From the NCBI GenBank assembly GCA_035525055.1, contig DATLEZ010000034.1, forward strand, positions 1 to 10,152: a stretch of 10,152 bases of DNA. Reading direction: 5' to 3'. A program made the translations under genes and the position numbers. This document shows, piece by piece, positions 1-6,985 of this stretch. The number at the start of each line of letters is the position of its first letter. Position 1 is the stretch's first letter. Below the pieces are notes generated by a model. The model ran no database searches and was not told the DNA's origin. It saw only the letters and a list, made by a program, of their open reading frames with translations. Origin of the DNA: DATEEG01 sp035525055 (GTDB taxonomy: Bacteria > Actinomycetota > Acidimicrobiia > Spongiisociales > ZC4RG35).

Positions 1-1222
1 AACCGTGGACCGCCGTCAAGTCGGAGCAGGCCGCGGCGTACACCAATGGAAGGCTGTGCCACTCGAAGTGCATGCCGTCAGGAACCGACCAGCCGCCGCC
101 CCAGGAGAATCCCCACCGTTTGAAGATCTCAACGACTTCGAGCGAAAGGGTCGGCTCTCCTCCGTAGGGGTTGGTACTGGGGTTGAAGTCAACAGCGATA
201 CCCCAGGAGTGACGAGAGAGCGAATACCCGGGATCGGCGCCCCGGTTGAATCGGGGGTTGTAGCAACCGCCGGCGATCTGGACGTCGGTACGGTCGAGTT
301 CCTCGGCCAATCCAGAACGGTCGACCTCGTCGAGGGCGGCCCTTATGTATGGCACCACCATGCGGTGACAGCGGGTGACACCCACGATCGGGAAGTCGAC
401 CGTGACGATCCAGGCGTCGCGCCACGCTTGATCGACCTCGACCGAGTCGCCGCCGGCCGGGGCCACCGCGAATTCCCCGAATCTCTCTTTGACCACTGCC
501 ATCGGAAGCACGGGGTCGGTCGGTGGTCCCCCCAGGCCATCAAGGACCCTGACGCCAGGGTCCGAGGTCCAGATGCGAATCGCTGCCGCCAGGAGGGCCC
601 CGTTCGTGCCCCAGGCCATCACCGAATAGGGTCGATCGATCTCGAGACCCGTTATCACCGAGTCACCGATCAGAATCTCACTCCAACGAATCTCTTCGTC
701 AGGAACGATGGCGCCGATGCGGATCGGAACCATGATGCCATCCAGAGACTCCAGGTCGATGACATCACCCACCACGGCACCGCGTATTCGCGCGGTGATC
801 TCGCCCATCGCCGCCTCGCCGCGAGCAAGCGTTGTCCGCAGGCCGACCGGAACTACCGGTGTGGCCGGATCGATTGCCATCGTCAACATCGGGTAGCCAA
901 GACCCGCAGGGGCTTCTTGAACGATCTCATCACCGCGCATTACCCGCTGCATGCGCAACGTCACTCTGTGCAGCTTGGTGCTTTCCCCACGAACGGCTCG
1001 AACGGCATCGTCGATCAATGAGAGGCTGAAAGGGTCGAACCCACCAGACTGACGAACCTCGACCATCGATGCGAGTGCATCACCCCCCAGCAGGTCAGGC
1101 TGCGCCGGATCGGCCATATTCGATTCGACCAGGCTCGAATCGACTTGGGCCACAGCGGGGATCGCCACCGTCGCCAACGCCAACACGAGGCCGATCCACA
1201 CCGTCCTCGGGACGAGTCCCAT
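1..1222 (-). CDS. Secreted M15-family (VanY-like) zinc D-Ala-D-Ala carboxypeptidase/peptidase, C-terminus beyond window
   Basis: The frame is open from the ATG at 1222 to the left edge: 407 residues are visible and the stop lies outside. Residues 1-25 form a signal peptide (Arg at 6, hydrophobic core, AVA before Gln26), so the protein should be exported. Residues of about 30-280 are not recognised. The C-terminal part carries the M15 peptidase signature: a GGCYNPR segment, then HSWGIAVD (His338, Asp345) and DGMHFEW (Asp382, His385). In this family the two His and the Asp bind Zn2+, and an acidic residue three before the last His is the probable base, here Asp382. Members cleave peptidoglycan stem peptides or D-Ala-D-Ala-type bonds; the actual substrate is inferred. 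The start overlaps the stop of the upstream AAA+ ATPase gene as TGATG, so the two are probably translationally coupled. A cell-wall peptidase is an unexpected partner for a molybdenum hydroxylase operon. The family call is confident; the role in this operon is unknown. Confidence 0.85.
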   Translation of the reverse strand, partial: MGLVPRTVWIGLVLALATVAIPAVAQVDSSLVESNMADPAQPDLLGGDALASMVEVRQSGGFDPFSLSLIDDAVRAVRGESTKLHRVTLRMQRVMRGDEIVQEAPAGLGYPMLTMAIDPATPVVPVGLRTTLARGEAAMGEITARIRGAVVGDVIDLESLDGIMVPIRIGAIVPDEEIRWSEILIGDSVITGLEIDRPYSVMAWGTNGALLAAAIRIWTSDPGVRVLDGLGGPPTDPVLPMAVVKERFGEFAVAPAGGDSVEVDQAWRDAWIVTVDFPIVGVTRCHRMVVPYIRAALDEVDRSGLAEELDRTDVQIAGGCYNPRFNRGADPGYSLSRHSWGIAVDFNPSTNPYGGEPTLSLEVVEIFKRWGFSWGGGWSVPDGMHFEWHSLPLVYAAACSDLTAVHG

Positions 1223-2103
1223 CAATCGTGAACCAGAGTTCCGAGACCTACTTCGCGGACCCGCTCTAGGTCTTCCCGATACTTGAGCACCACCCCGAGA
1301 GACTGTTCAACGGCTTCGATCGTGAGGCGGTGAGCACCCAGCACCTTCAACGCCGCCGCCCAGTCCAGGGTCTCCGCCACGCCGGGAGGCTTGAAGAGGT
1401 CGAGGGAGCGAAGATCGGCCATCGCCATCGCTAGCTGGAGGCCGAGCTTGGCGTCGACCTCGGGCTGTCGAGCCCGGAGGATCTCCACTTCGCGTTCAAT
1501 CGTCGGATAGTCGATCCAGTGGTAGAGGCAGCGACGTTTGAGTGCGTCGTGTATCTCGCGGGTTCGATTCGAAGTCACTACTACGACCGGTGGCTCGACC
1601 GCTTTGATCGTGCCGATTTCGGGAAGGGTCACCTGGAAGTCGGAGAGCAGTTCAAGTAGATAGGCCTCGAACTCTTCGTCGGCCCGGTCGAGTTCATCGA
1701 TCAAGAGAACGGGCCGCTTGCCCAAGGCTGCGCTCTCGATTGCCTGGAGCAAGGGCCGTGGTCGCAGGTACTCACGGCTCATGATGTCGGTGACCCTTGC
1801 CTCGCCGCCTTCGCCGCGGGCTTCGATCAGCCGGATCGCGAGCATTTGCCGGGCGTAGTCCCACTCATAGAGGGCGTGGTTGACGTCGAGTCCCTCGTAG
1901 CACTGGAGGCGAATGAGTTCACTCCCAAGGACAGCGGCGAGAACCTTGGCGACTTCGGTCTTACCGACCCCGGCTTCACCTTCGAGGAAGAGAGGACGGC
2001 CCATCTCGAGGGAGAGAAGGATCGTGACCGCCAAGCCCCGATCGGCCACGTACCCGTGTCGCGCTAGCGCGGCGACGACCTCGTCGACGGTACGGGGGAG
2101 CAT
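1222..2103 (-). CDS. coxD: MoxR-type AAA+ ATPase, CoxD-like maturation factor
   Basis: A 293-residue cytoplasmic AAA+ ATPase, close to the usual CoxD length. Walker A is GEAGVGKT (42-49), Walker B is LLIDELD (133-139), sensor 1 is VVVTSNR (174-180), and an Arg-finger region ALKRRCLYHWIDYP spans 187-200. In the best-studied CO dehydrogenase system, CoxD is a chaperone-like ATPase needed for post-translational assembly of the molybdenum-copper site. By analogy this protein probably helps mature the adjacent molybdenum hydroxylase, although form II enzymes lack the Cys that carries copper. It lies 114 bp downstream of coxM on the same strand. The ATG at 2103 is the only reasonable start, because a TAG lies in frame four codons upstream; no strong Shine-Dalgarno sequence is seen. 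No CoxE-type von Willebrand partner follows. Instead the stop overlaps a secreted peptidase gene. The AAA+ family call is secure and the CoxD role is inferred from context. Confidence 0.9.
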   Translation of the reverse strand: MLPRTVDEVVAALARHGYVADRGLAVTILLSLEMGRPLFLEGEAGVGKTEVAKVLAAVLGSELIRLQCYEGLDVNHALYEWDYARQMLAIRLIEARGEGGEARVTDIMSREYLRPRPLLQAIESAALGKRPVLLIDELDRADEEFEAYLLELLSDFQVTLPEIGTIKAVEPPVVVVTSNRTREIHDALKRRCLYHWIDYPTIEREVEILRARQPEVDAKLGLQLAMAMADLRSLDLFKPPGVAETLDWAAALKVLGAHRLTIEAVEQSLGVVLKYREDLERVREVGLGTLVHD

Positions 2104-2156
2104 GAGACAAGGCTACCTGCCCGAAGCGAGTAGACCCGGACGCTGAAACCAGGTCG

Positions 2157-2209
2157 CAAGCCACAAGTCTCAAGCCACAAGCCGAACTTGGGACTTGTGA
2201 CTTGGGACT
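2157..2209 (-). repeat. Intercistronic imperfect hairpin made of 14-bp direct repeats (coxM-coxD gap)
   Basis: In the 114-bp gap after coxM, CAAGCCACAAG occurs exactly at 2157-2167 and 2171-2181, and CTTGGGACT exactly at 2187-2195 and 2201-2209. Both pairs have a 14-bp period. The two halves are inverted copies: 2166-2183 pairs with 2192-2209 at 15 of 18 positions around a loop of about 8 nt. In a minus-strand transcript two of the three mismatches become G-U pairs, so the fold is better in the operon RNA than in the opposite strand. No U-run follows, so a standard intrinsic terminator is unlikely. It may be an mRNA-stability, processing or attenuation element that sets coxSLM apart from coxD, or simply a dispersed intergenic repeat. 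The structure is visible; the function is inferred. Confidence 0.6.
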
Positions 2210-2217
2210 GGCGGACG

Positions 2218-3063
2218 TCAGCCGGCCAGTGCCTTCATAAGAGCTCGCTTGGCGAAGACCGTGGCGAGATGGGTCTTGTATTCGACGGATCCGTAGAGGT
2301 CCTCGAGAACAGTCAGGCCGTCGGCTGCTTTCGATGCAGCCTCGGCTACGGCCTGAGCCGATCCGTCGGTGCCGATAAGCGCCTGCGCGGTTGCTGCTGC
2401 CAGCGTCGGCTTGGCACTGACTCCGGTCAGAGCCACCCTGCAGTCGGTGATGCTGCCGTTGGACCTCTGCACCCATGCGGCTGCGCCCGCCACCGCGTAG
2501 TCGGTGTGACCACCCCGACGACCGAGCTTGTCGTAACCCGACGATCCACCGTTCTTGGGGACCCGTACCTCGACTGCGATCTCGTCTGGCGCTACCGCCG
2601 TTGTCATCGCGTCGAGGAAGAAATCCGAGGCGGCGATTTCACGAGTGCCACCGGGCCCGCGGACGACGATGGTCCCCCCGAGAGCCAACACCGCAGCTGG
2701 CTGGTCAGCGGCGATATCGCCGTGCACTACCGCTCCGACGGTGGTCCCCCGGTTGCGAACCTGGACATCTCCGGTCCAGGCAGCCGCAGTTCTGAGAGCG
2801 TCAGGGACCACCTCGGAGGCCGCGGTCTGATGGTGTCGAACCAGAGCCCCGAGGGCAACGTGGTCACCGTTGTCGCTGATCGCGTCGAGGCCAGAGATCC
2901 GTCCGATGTCGACCAGCAGGTCGGGAGACAGCAATCGCATCTTCATCAACGGGAGCAGGCTCATGCCACCCGACAACACCTTGGCGAAGGTAGCCCCTTT
3001 CAGGGCCGACACTGCGTCATCGATGCTGGCAGGGGCTACGTAATCGAATGATCTAGGAAACAT
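2218..3063 (-). CDS. coxM: Molybdenum hydroxylase FAD-binding medium subunit (CoxM/CutM type)
   Basis: A 281-residue flavoprotein subunit of the molybdopterin dehydrogenase FAD-binding family, near the usual 280-290 residues. It passes electrons from the iron-sulfur subunit to FAD and on to an acceptor. The N-terminal FAD-binding part has SGGMSLLPLMKMRL (31-44), matching the family AGGxSLxP loop. A second flavin loop lies at about 104-123, where the usual TIGG reads T-V-G-A (residues 108-111) followed by VVHGDIAADQPA. The C-terminal CO_deh_flav_C-like domain begins near 160. The ATG at 3063 follows GAAAGGAG (3071-3078) with a 7-nt spacer; this site overlaps the coxL stop codon, so the genes are coupled with a 13-bp gap. 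Position after coxL fits the S-L-M order of form II clusters. The altered second glycine in the TIGG loop is a mild oddity that may still allow FAD binding. Confidence 0.92.
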   Translation of the reverse strand: MFPRSFDYVAPASIDDAVSALKGATFAKVLSGGMSLLPLMKMRLLSPDLLVDIGRISGLDAISDNGDHVALGALVRHHQTAASEVVPDALRTAAAWTGDVQVRNRGTTVGAVVHGDIAADQPAAVLALGGTIVVRGPGGTREIAASDFFLDAMTTAVAPDEIAVEVRVPKNGGSSGYDKLGRRGGHTDYAVAGAAAWVQRSNGSITDCRVALTGVSAKPTLAAATAQALIGTDGSAQAVAEAASKAADGLTVLEDLYGSVEYKTHLATVFAKRALMKALAG

Positions 3064-3078
3064 CCTTTCGCTCCTTTC
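3064..3078 (-). promoter_or_regulatory. coxM ribosome-binding site overlapping the coxL stop
   Basis: Read on the minus strand, GAAAGGAG ends 7 nt before the coxM ATG, and its first bases belong to the TGA that ends coxL (3077-3079). Ribosomes finishing coxL are therefore placed on the coxM start, which supports coupled expression of the subunits. Confidence 0.75.
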
Positions 3079-5452
3079 AGCTCTTGGCGCTCTGGATGGC
3101 TTCCCAGACCCGCCTGGGACGCAGCGGCATATCGATGTGTTTGACCCCGAGCGGGGTGAGGGCGTCGACGACTGCGTTTACAACCGTCTGCGCAGAGGCG
3201 ATCGTCCCCGCCTCACCAATGCCTTTCACGCCGAGCGGATTAATCGGGCTGGGAGTAACGGTCCGGGTGAGATCGATCAACGGCACGTCCCGGGAGGTCG
3301 GGATGATGTAGTCGACCAGCGACGTGGTGAGGCAGTTGCCCTCCTCGTCGTAGACAGTGTCCTCGAACAAAGCCTGTCCGATGCCCTGCGCTACGCCTCC
3401 GTGAACTTGGCCCGAGACGATCATCGGGTTGATCACATTCCCGCAATCGTCGGCACCGACATACTTGAGGAGCGTCACATTGCCCGTCTCGGGGTCCACC
3501 TCGACCACGGCCAGGTGGGTGCCGAATGGCCAGGTGGCGTTGCCCGGGCTGAAGCCAGCGGTGGCCTCAAGACCCGAATCCCATCCCTCTGGGGCCTTGT
3601 GGGCCTGGTAGGCAGCCTTAGCGATCTCCGACCACGGGGTTGCCCTGTCGGGCGAGCCGGTCACATGGGCCTGGCCATCCTGGAAGACGATGTCGTCCTC
3701 CGACGCCTCCAGCATGTGCGCCACCAGCTTGGCGGCCTTGGCGCGGACCTTCTGCGTCGCTTCATAGGTGGCGGTGCCGTCGACCGCGATCGACCGACTG
3801 CCGAAGGTCCCGACCCCCATTGGTGACTCCGAGGTGTCACCGTGGCGGACCACGATGTTCTCGAGCGGGATCCCCAGGCCATCGGAGACAATCTGCGCCC
3901 AGGTGGTCTCGTGGCCCTGCCCCGACGGTCCCGTGCCAATCAGAACCGTGGCAGTGCCATCGGGATTGACTCGAACGAGGCCGGAGCCGTTGAAAGAGGC
4001 CGGCAGGCCATAGTTGGCCCACGAGAAGCCGATCTCAGCGAGAACGGCGGGCCCGAAGCCGCACACCTCGACGTAGGACGACACACCGATGCCGACATGC
4101 CGCCCTTCGGCCCGGGCCGCCTTCTGCATCGCTCTCAGGCCGGCGTAGTCGGCCTTTTCGACGAGGGCATCGACAGAAGCCTGATAGTTCCCCGAGTCGA
4201 GCGAGAAACCACAACCCATCGTCGCCGGGAACTGGTCGGCCTGCCAGTAGTTCTTCTTTCGTACCTCGAGCGGATCCATACCGATCTGATGGGCGTACAT
4301 GTCGATGATTCGCTCGAGGTAATAGATCGCCTCGGGTCGACCCGCCCCGCGGTAGGCGTCGGTCGTCATCGTGTGGGTCGTCACACAATCGATCTGGAAA
4401 TGAGTGGGGAACGTGTACTGCCCGGACGCCACCCACAAACCCAACAACGGGATCGCCACGGTGAAGTTCTGGGAGTAGGCGCCCATGTGCGCCAAACCCT
4501 CGAGCTCGTAGCCAAGGATCTCGCCGTCTTTGGTACCGACCAGAGTGGCGGTGGCGACCCAGCCTCTTCCATGGATCGTCGAGCCGGTTGCCTCACGTCT
4601 GGTCTCAGTCCACTTGACCGGGCGATCGAGGTCCTTCGCTGCGAAACACGCCAAGATCTCATCGCTGTAGACATTGAGCTTGCAGCCAAACCCGCCGCCG
4701 ACCTCGGGAGCGATCACGCCTACCGCGTTGGCGGCGAGGCCAAACGTCTTGGCGATCGCCCCGGCGAGGGCGTGGGGGATCTGCGTCGAGGAATAGACAG
4801 TGAATCGCTCGTAGCCGCCGTTCCATTGCGCCATGACTGCACGCGGCTCGATCGCGACAGGAGTCAACCGCTGGTTGATCATCTCCTGAGAGATGACGAT
4901 GGCGTCTTCACGCTGTTTGGCGGCGTCGATCTTGGGCTTCTGCGACTCAAGCCCGAGAGCGGCCCAGTAGCCGTGGTAGGTCCAACTGTGGAGGATGTTG
5001 GAGTCGAGGTCGTCGTGGACCTTTACCTTGTCAGACGCTGCCTCTTTGAGGTCGACGATGGCCTTCAGCGGTTCGTAGTCGACCTGGATCGCATCGGCCG
5101 CATCGGCCGCCTGGCCAGCGCTCTCGGCGACGACCAGGGCAACCGCCTCACCGACGTGTTTGATCACACCGTCGGCCAACAACGGGCGCAGTTTGCCGAT
5201 CGGAACCTGGGCAAGCAGGGGACCGAGGTGACGGACGTCGTCGATGGTGTAGATCGCGACCACCCCCGGCATTCCCTTGGCCATCGACGAGTCGATCGAA
5301 TTGATGCGGGCATGCGCGTAGGGGCTCCGGGCGAATGCCATATGAAGCATGCCGACGGCCTTGACATCGTCGACGTAGGTGCCTTTGCCTTGAATGAGAG
5401 CGGGGTCCTCGCGGCGCTTGACGACGCCGCCCATGACACTGGTGCTGCTCAT
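3077..5452 (-). CDS. coxL: Form II CoxL-like molybdenum hydroxylase large (Mo-cofactor) subunit
   Basis: A 791-residue catalytic subunit of the xanthine oxidase/CO dehydrogenase superfamily, full length (about 780-810 is usual) and cytoplasmic. The N-terminal Ald_Xan_dh_C-type domain (about 8-140) is followed by the Mo-cofactor domain with GGGFG at 252-256, the active-site loop AYRGAGR at 366-372 and GVKGIGEAG near the end, where Glu747 is the conserved base. Form I CO dehydrogenases have AYxCSFR with a Cys that carries copper; here that position is Gly369, which defines form II. Physiological substrates of form II are mostly unknown, and CO oxidation is not safely predicted. An ATG at 5467 is in frame, but the ATG at 5452 is preferred: the strong site GGAGGTGAT (5456-5464) lies 7 nt upstream of its A, inside the longer reading, and the start overlaps the coxS stop as ATGA. 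Using 5467 would give 796 residues. Confidence 0.95.
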   Translation of the reverse strand: MSSTSVMGGVVKRREDPALIQGKGTYVDDVKAVGMLHMAFARSPYAHARINSIDSSMAKGMPGVVAIYTIDDVRHLGPLLAQVPIGKLRPLLADGVIKHVGEAVALVVAESAGQAADAADAIQVDYEPLKAIVDLKEAASDKVKVHDDLDSNILHSWTYHGYWAALGLESQKPKIDAAKQREDAIVISQEMINQRLTPVAIEPRAVMAQWNGGYERFTVYSSTQIPHALAGAIAKTFGLAANAVGVIAPEVGGGFGCKLNVYSDEILACFAAKDLDRPVKWTETRREATGSTIHGRGWVATATLVGTKDGEILGYELEGLAHMGAYSQNFTVAIPLLGLWVASGQYTFPTHFQIDCVTTHTMTTDAYRGAGRPEAIYYLERIIDMYAHQIGMDPLEVRKKNYWQADQFPATMGCGFSLDSGNYQASVDALVEKADYAGLRAMQKAARAEGRHVGIGVSSYVEVCGFGPAVLAEIGFSWANYGLPASFNGSGLVRVNPDGTATVLIGTGPSGQGHETTWAQIVSDGLGIPLENIVVRHGDTSESPMGVGTFGSRSIAVDGTATYEATQKVRAKAAKLVAHMLEASEDDIVFQDGQAHVTGSPDRATPWSEIAKAAYQAHKAPEGWDSGLEATAGFSPGNATWPFGTHLAVVEVDPETGNVTLLKYVGADDCGNVINPMIVSGQVHGGVAQGIGQALFEDTVYDEEGNCLTTSLVDYIIPTSRDVPLIDLTRTVTPSPINPLGVKGIGEAGTIASAQTVVNAVVDALTPLGVKHIDMPLRPRRVWEAIQSAKS

Positions 5453-5949
5453 GCCATCACCTCCCATTCGGCCGGCGCCGGAGTATCACCGCGCATCTTG
5501 GCGGCGGCGTATTCGATCGCCTTGACGATGTTGTGGTAGCCGGTGCAACGGCAGAGGTTGCCCTCGATGCCTTGGCGGATCTCGTCCTCGGTCGGGTTGT
5601 TGTTCCGTTCGAGCAGTCCAACTGCCGACATGATCATCCCTGGAGTGCAAAAGCCGCACTGAAGGCCATGGCGCTCCCAGAACCCCTCCTGAACCGGATG
5701 GAGGTCGCCGTTCTGGGCCAGGCCCTCGATGGTGGTGATCGTGGCCCCTTCGGACTGGACCGCCAGCATCGTGCACGACTTGATGCTGACTCCGTTCACA
5801 AGAACCGTGCAGGCACCGCAATAACTGCTCTCACAACCGATGTGGGTACCGGTCAGATTGAGGTTCTCTCGGAGGAAATGGACCAAGAGGGTTCTTGCAT
5901 CCACATCGCCACCGACGACTCGCCCGTTGACCGTCACTGAGACATGCAA
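5449..5949 (-). CDS. coxS: Molybdenum hydroxylase [2Fe-2S] small subunit (CoxS type)
   Basis: A 166-residue electron-transfer subunit with two [2Fe-2S] domains, the standard size and layout. The N-terminal plant-ferredoxin-like cluster uses Cys39, Cys44, Cys47 and Cys59 (motif GCESSYCGAC, then Cys59). The C-terminal alpha-helical cluster uses Cys98, Cys101, Cys133 and Cys135 (CGFC and CRC). All eight ligands are present, so the subunit looks functional. It carries electrons from the Mo centre of CoxL to the FAD of CoxM. The start is probably TTG at 5949, placed 6 nt after AGGAGG (5956-5961); GTG at 5937 is an alternative and would remove four residues. This is the first gene of the operon, and its stop overlaps the coxL start (ATGA). 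Confidence 0.94.
   Translation of the reverse strand: MHVSVTVNGRVVGGDVDARTLLVHFLRENLNLTGTHIGCESSYCGACTVLVNGVSIKSCTMLAVQSEGATITTIEGLAQNGDLHPVQEGFWERHGLQCGFCTPGMIMSAVGLLERNNNPTEDEIRQGIEGNLCRCTGYHNIVKAIEYAAAKMRGDTPAPAEWEVMA
5453..5465 (-). promoter_or_regulatory. coxL ribosome-binding site inside the end of coxS
   Basis: On the minus strand GGGAGGTGAT (5456-5465) is almost a full complement of the 16S anti-Shine-Dalgarno tail. It is set 7 nt (counted from GGAGG) before the ATG at 5452. It lies within the last codons of coxS and decides the coxL start in favour of 5452 over 5467. Confidence 0.8.
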
Positions 5950-5961
5950 AACATCCCTCCT
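5947..5961 (-). promoter_or_regulatory. coxS ribosome-binding site and TTG start
   Basis: On the minus strand AGGAGGG (5955-5961) precedes TTG at 5949-5947 with a 6-nt spacer counted from AGGAGG. An out-of-frame ATG at 5954 is only 1 nt past AGGAGG, too close to be used efficiently. The in-frame GTG at 5937 is 18 nt away. This supports the unusual TTG initiation codon. Confidence 0.55.
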
Positions 5962-6085
5962 CGACTCGTCGCAACGAGGAGAAACCTATCACTGTCGCCG
6001 CCACTGTGACGGCGGGATCGCATCTGTGTGTTCATCGTCTTTCTGCGTCCGCGCCCAGTGGCCTTCGCTCTAATCTCCCGCACCC
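5950..6085. promoter_or_regulatory. Divergent intergenic region between the oxidase operon and the importer operon
   Basis: These 136 bp must hold the promoters for both operons. For coxS, a minus-strand candidate is GTCACA (6005-6010), a 16-nt spacer, then TAGGTT (5983-5988), giving a short leader of about 25-30 nt. CACTGT occurs at 5990-5995 and again at 6002-6007, so the copies overlap that promoter with a 12-bp step; CACTGTG there is also a small palindrome flanked by CCGCC (5998-6002) and GGCGG (6011-6015). CTCGT/ACGAG (5965-5978) forms a small hairpin in the leader. For the permease, TAATCT (6071-6076) lies about 10 nt before the ATG and no ribosome-binding site is visible, which suggests a leaderless transcript. 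All promoter calls are by eye. Confidence 0.4.
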
Positions 6086-6985
6086 ATGGCGATGACGGCT
6101 GCACCGGTATCCGAGGTCATCGCATCCAGACGCCCGCGGCTTCGCCCGATCCTCGGCTTCTTCATCATCCTCCTATTAGTGGTCGGGTTGTGGGAGGGGT
6201 ACAAGCTTCTGAGCGACGCCACGGGAGGGAACGTCCCTTTCACCGAGACCAGCTTTCCCGTCAGGGCCGATGACCGGTCGATGCCACACGTGACCCAGAT
6301 CATCGGGAGTCTGTTCGAGCCCAGCCGCCGGGGCGCCGAGGAGTCGCTCGGAGCGTTCCTGCTCGCGGCGTCGTGGGTCACCTTCAAGGAAGCACTGGTC
6401 GGATTCGCCGCGGGTGGCATCATCGGATTCGGCCTAGGTCTGCTCTTCGTCCGCTCATCTCTGGCCGAGCGGGGTTTGATGCCGTGGGTCGTTGCCAGCC
6501 AGACCGTCCCCCTCCTGGCCATCGCCCCGATGGTGGTGCTGTGGGCGGGGAAGGCAAGCATGCCGTTGTGGGTGGCGGTTGCCGCCATCGCCGCGTTCCT
6601 GTCTTTCTTCCCGGTGACCATCAACACGGTCCGCGGGCTCAGATCACCCTCACCGACCGCGACCGAACTCTTCCGTTCGTATGCGTCGACCCCCGGACAG
6701 GAGTTCAGGAAGTTGAGAGTCCCGGCGGCACTCCCCTATCTGTTCACCGGCTTGAAGGTGGCGGCGGGAGCGAGCGTTGTGGGAACGATCGTGGGTGAGT
6801 TACCGAGCGGCCTGCCCGACGGACTCGGCCGTCAGCTGCTGACCTTCGCCTACTACTACTTGAGCGGCCCTGAGAAGCTGTACGCCGCGGTGCTCTTCTC
6901 AGCGCTCCTCGGAATCGTCTTCGTCTCCCTCGTTGCCCTGGCCGAGCGCCTGGTCATCCCCCGCTCCCGACGGATGCCGGCATGA
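6086..6985 (+). CDS. ABC importer permease (SsuC/TauC-like, BPD_transp_1), first subunit
   Basis: A 299-residue inner-membrane permease of the nitrate/sulfonate/taurine/pyrimidine-precursor type. The first membrane segment is at about 22-38. A roughly 55-residue polar stretch follows, then the transport domain with helices near 92-122, 134-154, 160-180, 217-240 and 263-288. The cytoplasmic coupling loop that docks on the ATPase is seen as LFRSYASTPGQEF followed by LRVPAALPYL (about 195-219). The ATG at 6086 is taken as the start; an ATG two codons later (6092) is possible, and neither has a Shine-Dalgarno sequence, which fits leaderless expression. Its stop overlaps the next gene as ATGA. The gene diverges from coxS and opens the importer operon. 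The substrate cannot be read from the permease. Confidence 0.9.
   Translation: MAMTAAPVSEVIASRRPRLRPILGFFIILLLVVGLWEGYKLLSDATGGNVPFTETSFPVRADDRSMPHVTQIIGSLFEPSRRGAEESLGAFLLAASWVTFKEALVGFAAGGIIGFGLGLLFVRSSLAERGLMPWVVASQTVPLLAIAPMVVLWAGKASMPLWVAVAAIAAFLSFFPVTINTVRGLRSPSPTATELFRSYASTPGQEFRKLRVPAALPYLFTGLKVAAGASVVGTIVGELPSGLPDGLGRQLLTFAYYYLSGPEKLYAAVLFSALLGIVFVSLVALAERLVIPRSRRMPA

Noticed and set aside
5..1021. Plus-strand open frame of 338 codons at the left edge
   Set aside because: The opposite strand encodes a protein with a signal peptide and M15 zinc-binding motifs; the plus frame is charged low-complexity sequence typical of an antisense shadow.
2188..3051. Plus-strand open frame of 287 codons opposite coxM
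   Set aside because: Antisense to a clear FAD subunit, with no domain of its own.
5453..5467. Upstream ATG at 5467 as the coxL start
   Set aside because: It has no ribosome-binding site and would put the strong GGAGGTGAT site inside the coding sequence; the ATG at 5452 has ideal spacing and the ATGA overlap.
3842..5539. Long plus-strand open frame (565 codons) opposite coxL
   Set aside because: It lies entirely antisense to a full-length, motif-complete large subunit and part of coxS, its protein has no recognisable domain, and long antisense frames are common in GC-rich genes.
3077..5949. Annotation as genuine (form I) CO dehydrogenase
   Set aside because: The AYxCSFR motif is absent, AYRGAGR is present, and the gene order is S-L-M rather than M-S-L.
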